Assembly (NCBI RefSeq): GCF_017591435.1 | Contig: NC_059286.1 | Location: 647,001 to 711,000 of the forward strand | Direction: 5' to 3' | Length of the DNA stretch: 64,000 nt | Source: Portunus trituberculatus | Lineage: Eukaryota > Arthropoda > Malacostraca > Decapoda > Portunidae | Shown here: positions 63,201-64,000 of the stretch, in pieces | Numbering within the stretch: the first letter of the stretch is position 1 | How the letters are laid out: each line of letters opens with the position of its first letter | The notes under the pieces: model-generated | What the model was told of the DNA's origin: nothing | Database searches by the model: none | The model's input: only the letters and a program-made list of their open reading frames with translations | Translations under genes and position numbers: made by a program

Positions 63201-63795
63201 ACAGATTGTAGAGGAATTCGCTGCAGAACTTAGCCCTGTTAATGGGCCAAATATTTAGAATTAGTATATAATGTATTTTGTACTTGTAAGTGTATCTTTA
63301 AGTACTGATGACGAGGTCGCTGTGCGACTGATACAGGATAACCTAGATGGACCCTGGTGGCCCTTTGTTATCCTATTATTTATGTTATGTTATGTTATGT
63401 AAGATGGAACTTCTCCACTCTTGCAGTATTTCAGACAGTGACATGGACTATATCCCAAATCTTTTTGACAACCATTTAGAGTTTTTAGTTCCTGAAGTCT
63501 GCCAGATCTTGCCTCCATGTTGGTTTGTGGCGTACTACAGAAATGGGTGTGGGAATTTCATCCATACCTCCCGGTACTTTGCCAAGGAAATTGGCATGAT
63601 TCCTGAGGGAAATCTGAAGTATGGTAAGGGAGTGCTCGTGTGGGCTAAGAATGTCATGCAGGCGAGAGGATGTTGCAACATTTCCCATGCCCTACTGATG
63701 GCATGTTTGAGATGGTGAAGGCTCATCCCACTTTTAATTATAGTAAAGGTTGTGTTTATAGTCAGGACCTTTATGAGTTCCCTGAGGAGGAAATA

Positions 63796-64000
63796 CAGTA
63801 ATACTCCGCTTAACGTAAGTTCATCTAACGAATTTCTGGTTTAACGTACTATATAAAGTTAGACCAAAAAGTCCGCATAACGTACATCCACATTCGTTTT
63901 AGCAAATTTTCTGAGTTTGAATTTGCCGGGTGAGGGACCGAACGCGGCAGCTTCGCTGTGATTGTCTGGCTCCCCGCTTTTCTTTAGTGCTCCTGGAGCT
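63796..64000. mobile_element. Tigger-like element, left end, cut by the window edge
   Basis: After a TA (63794-63795) the sequence reads CAGTAATACTCCGCTTAACG, then TCATCTAACGAATTTCTGG, a pogo/Tigger terminus resembling the one at 40141. It interrupts the RRM ORF1 remnant. Only about 205 bp are in the window. Confidence 0.65.

Larger units (their letters stand above)
54430..63401 (+). mobile_element. CR1-like non-LTR retrotransposon, near full length, split by DIRS (copy D)
   Basis: A 5' UTR (about 54430-54776), ORF1 (54777-55906), ORF2 (about 55914-63120) and a 3' UTR ending in TATGT repeats (63379-63401) make about 4.7 kb of CR1. They are interrupted by 56764-61062. It matches copies A, B and C closely. 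The 3' UTR holds two hairpins (63181-63200; 63313-63330) also present in A and B. The exact 5' end is not defined because no other copy reaches it. No target-site duplication was recognised. Confidence 0.85.
54011..63790 (+). pseudogene. RRM-type ORF1 of a non-LTR element, split by CR1 copy D
   Basis: The first part (54011-54428) starts MLMGKHKNLSGSREVVDL, has a Ser/Pro-rich linker and an RRM-like fold (LDFLLMVNVNPSFSYHALHS, VVLRIRLVYDKDFPSNRCYV and TFMSGDEARSALEHV). CR1 copy D follows. Beyond its tail the text resumes at 63403: DSDMDYIPNLFDNHLEF, CWFVAYYRNGCGNFIHTSRY, GKGVLVWAKNVMQA and, after a one-base shift, HFPCPTDGMFEMVKAHPTFN and SKGCVYSQDLYEFPEEEI. A Tigger end then cuts it at 63796. 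RRM-bearing ORF1 proteins bind element RNA in several non-LTR clades. That both parts are one protein is inferred from style and position. Confidence 0.5.

Overview
This window looks like nuclear DNA of an arthropod, most likely a decapod crustacean. It has AT-rich spacers, long (TA)n and (GA)n arrays, introns in the few spliced genes, and no bacterial-style operons. Its transposon families (CR1-like with an esterase ORF1, RTE-like, DIRS-like, Harbinger, Tigger/pogo, hAT, piggyBac-like) recall those I associate with decapod genomes. The species was not determined and no database was searched. Almost everything is transposable-element sequence, much of it inserted into other elements.

Layout. 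1-2065: simple repeats, the end of a hAT transposase (-) and a CR1 3' end (-). 2069-15797: one Harbinger element (3-bp CTG repeats at both edges) holding a second Harbinger (2228-8121, TAA repeats) and a CR1 copy (8355-11717). The inner Harbinger keeps a three-exon MADF-BESS gene; the outer keeps a HARBI1-like DDE transposase and part of its partner gene. 16180-18026: internally deleted Tigger. 18037-19000: hAT. 19024-20160: Tigger transposase half split by a Harbinger MITE. 20198-20640: satellite. 20690-24460: non-LTR RNase H end, an SGNH ORF1 fragment and a SCAN-like gag. 24990-27160: jockey-like copy holding a hAT MITE. 27837-32919: Gypsy element with both LTRs but a missing RT palm. 33093-33799: solo LTR.

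35833-37672 (-) holds the only host gene I recognise: CPLANE2/RSG1, a small GTPase of ciliogenesis, in four spliced exons (5' end unresolved). 40141-45723 is a Tigger inside a jockey-like 3' end and itself holding a complete-looking non-LTR element. 47262-49780 is an LTR retrotransposon gag-pro-RT-RNase H fragment.

49835-53660 is an RTE-like endonuclease fragment (-) split at its GDFN motif by a piggyBac-like element (TTAA), which holds a Tigger-like element (TA), which holds an inverted second piggyBac-like copy. That copy supplies the empty site for the Tigger-like insertion. 53990-63790 is an RRM-type ORF1 split by a near full-length CR1, itself split by a DIRS-like element (56764-61062) with inverted repeats, an internal complementary region and a tyrosine recombinase. 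A further Tigger begins at 63796.

Nearly every element ORF carries stops or frameshifts. In the CR1 copies most frameshifts are one-base homopolymer differences, so some may be assembly errors. No tRNA, rRNA or CRISPR was found.
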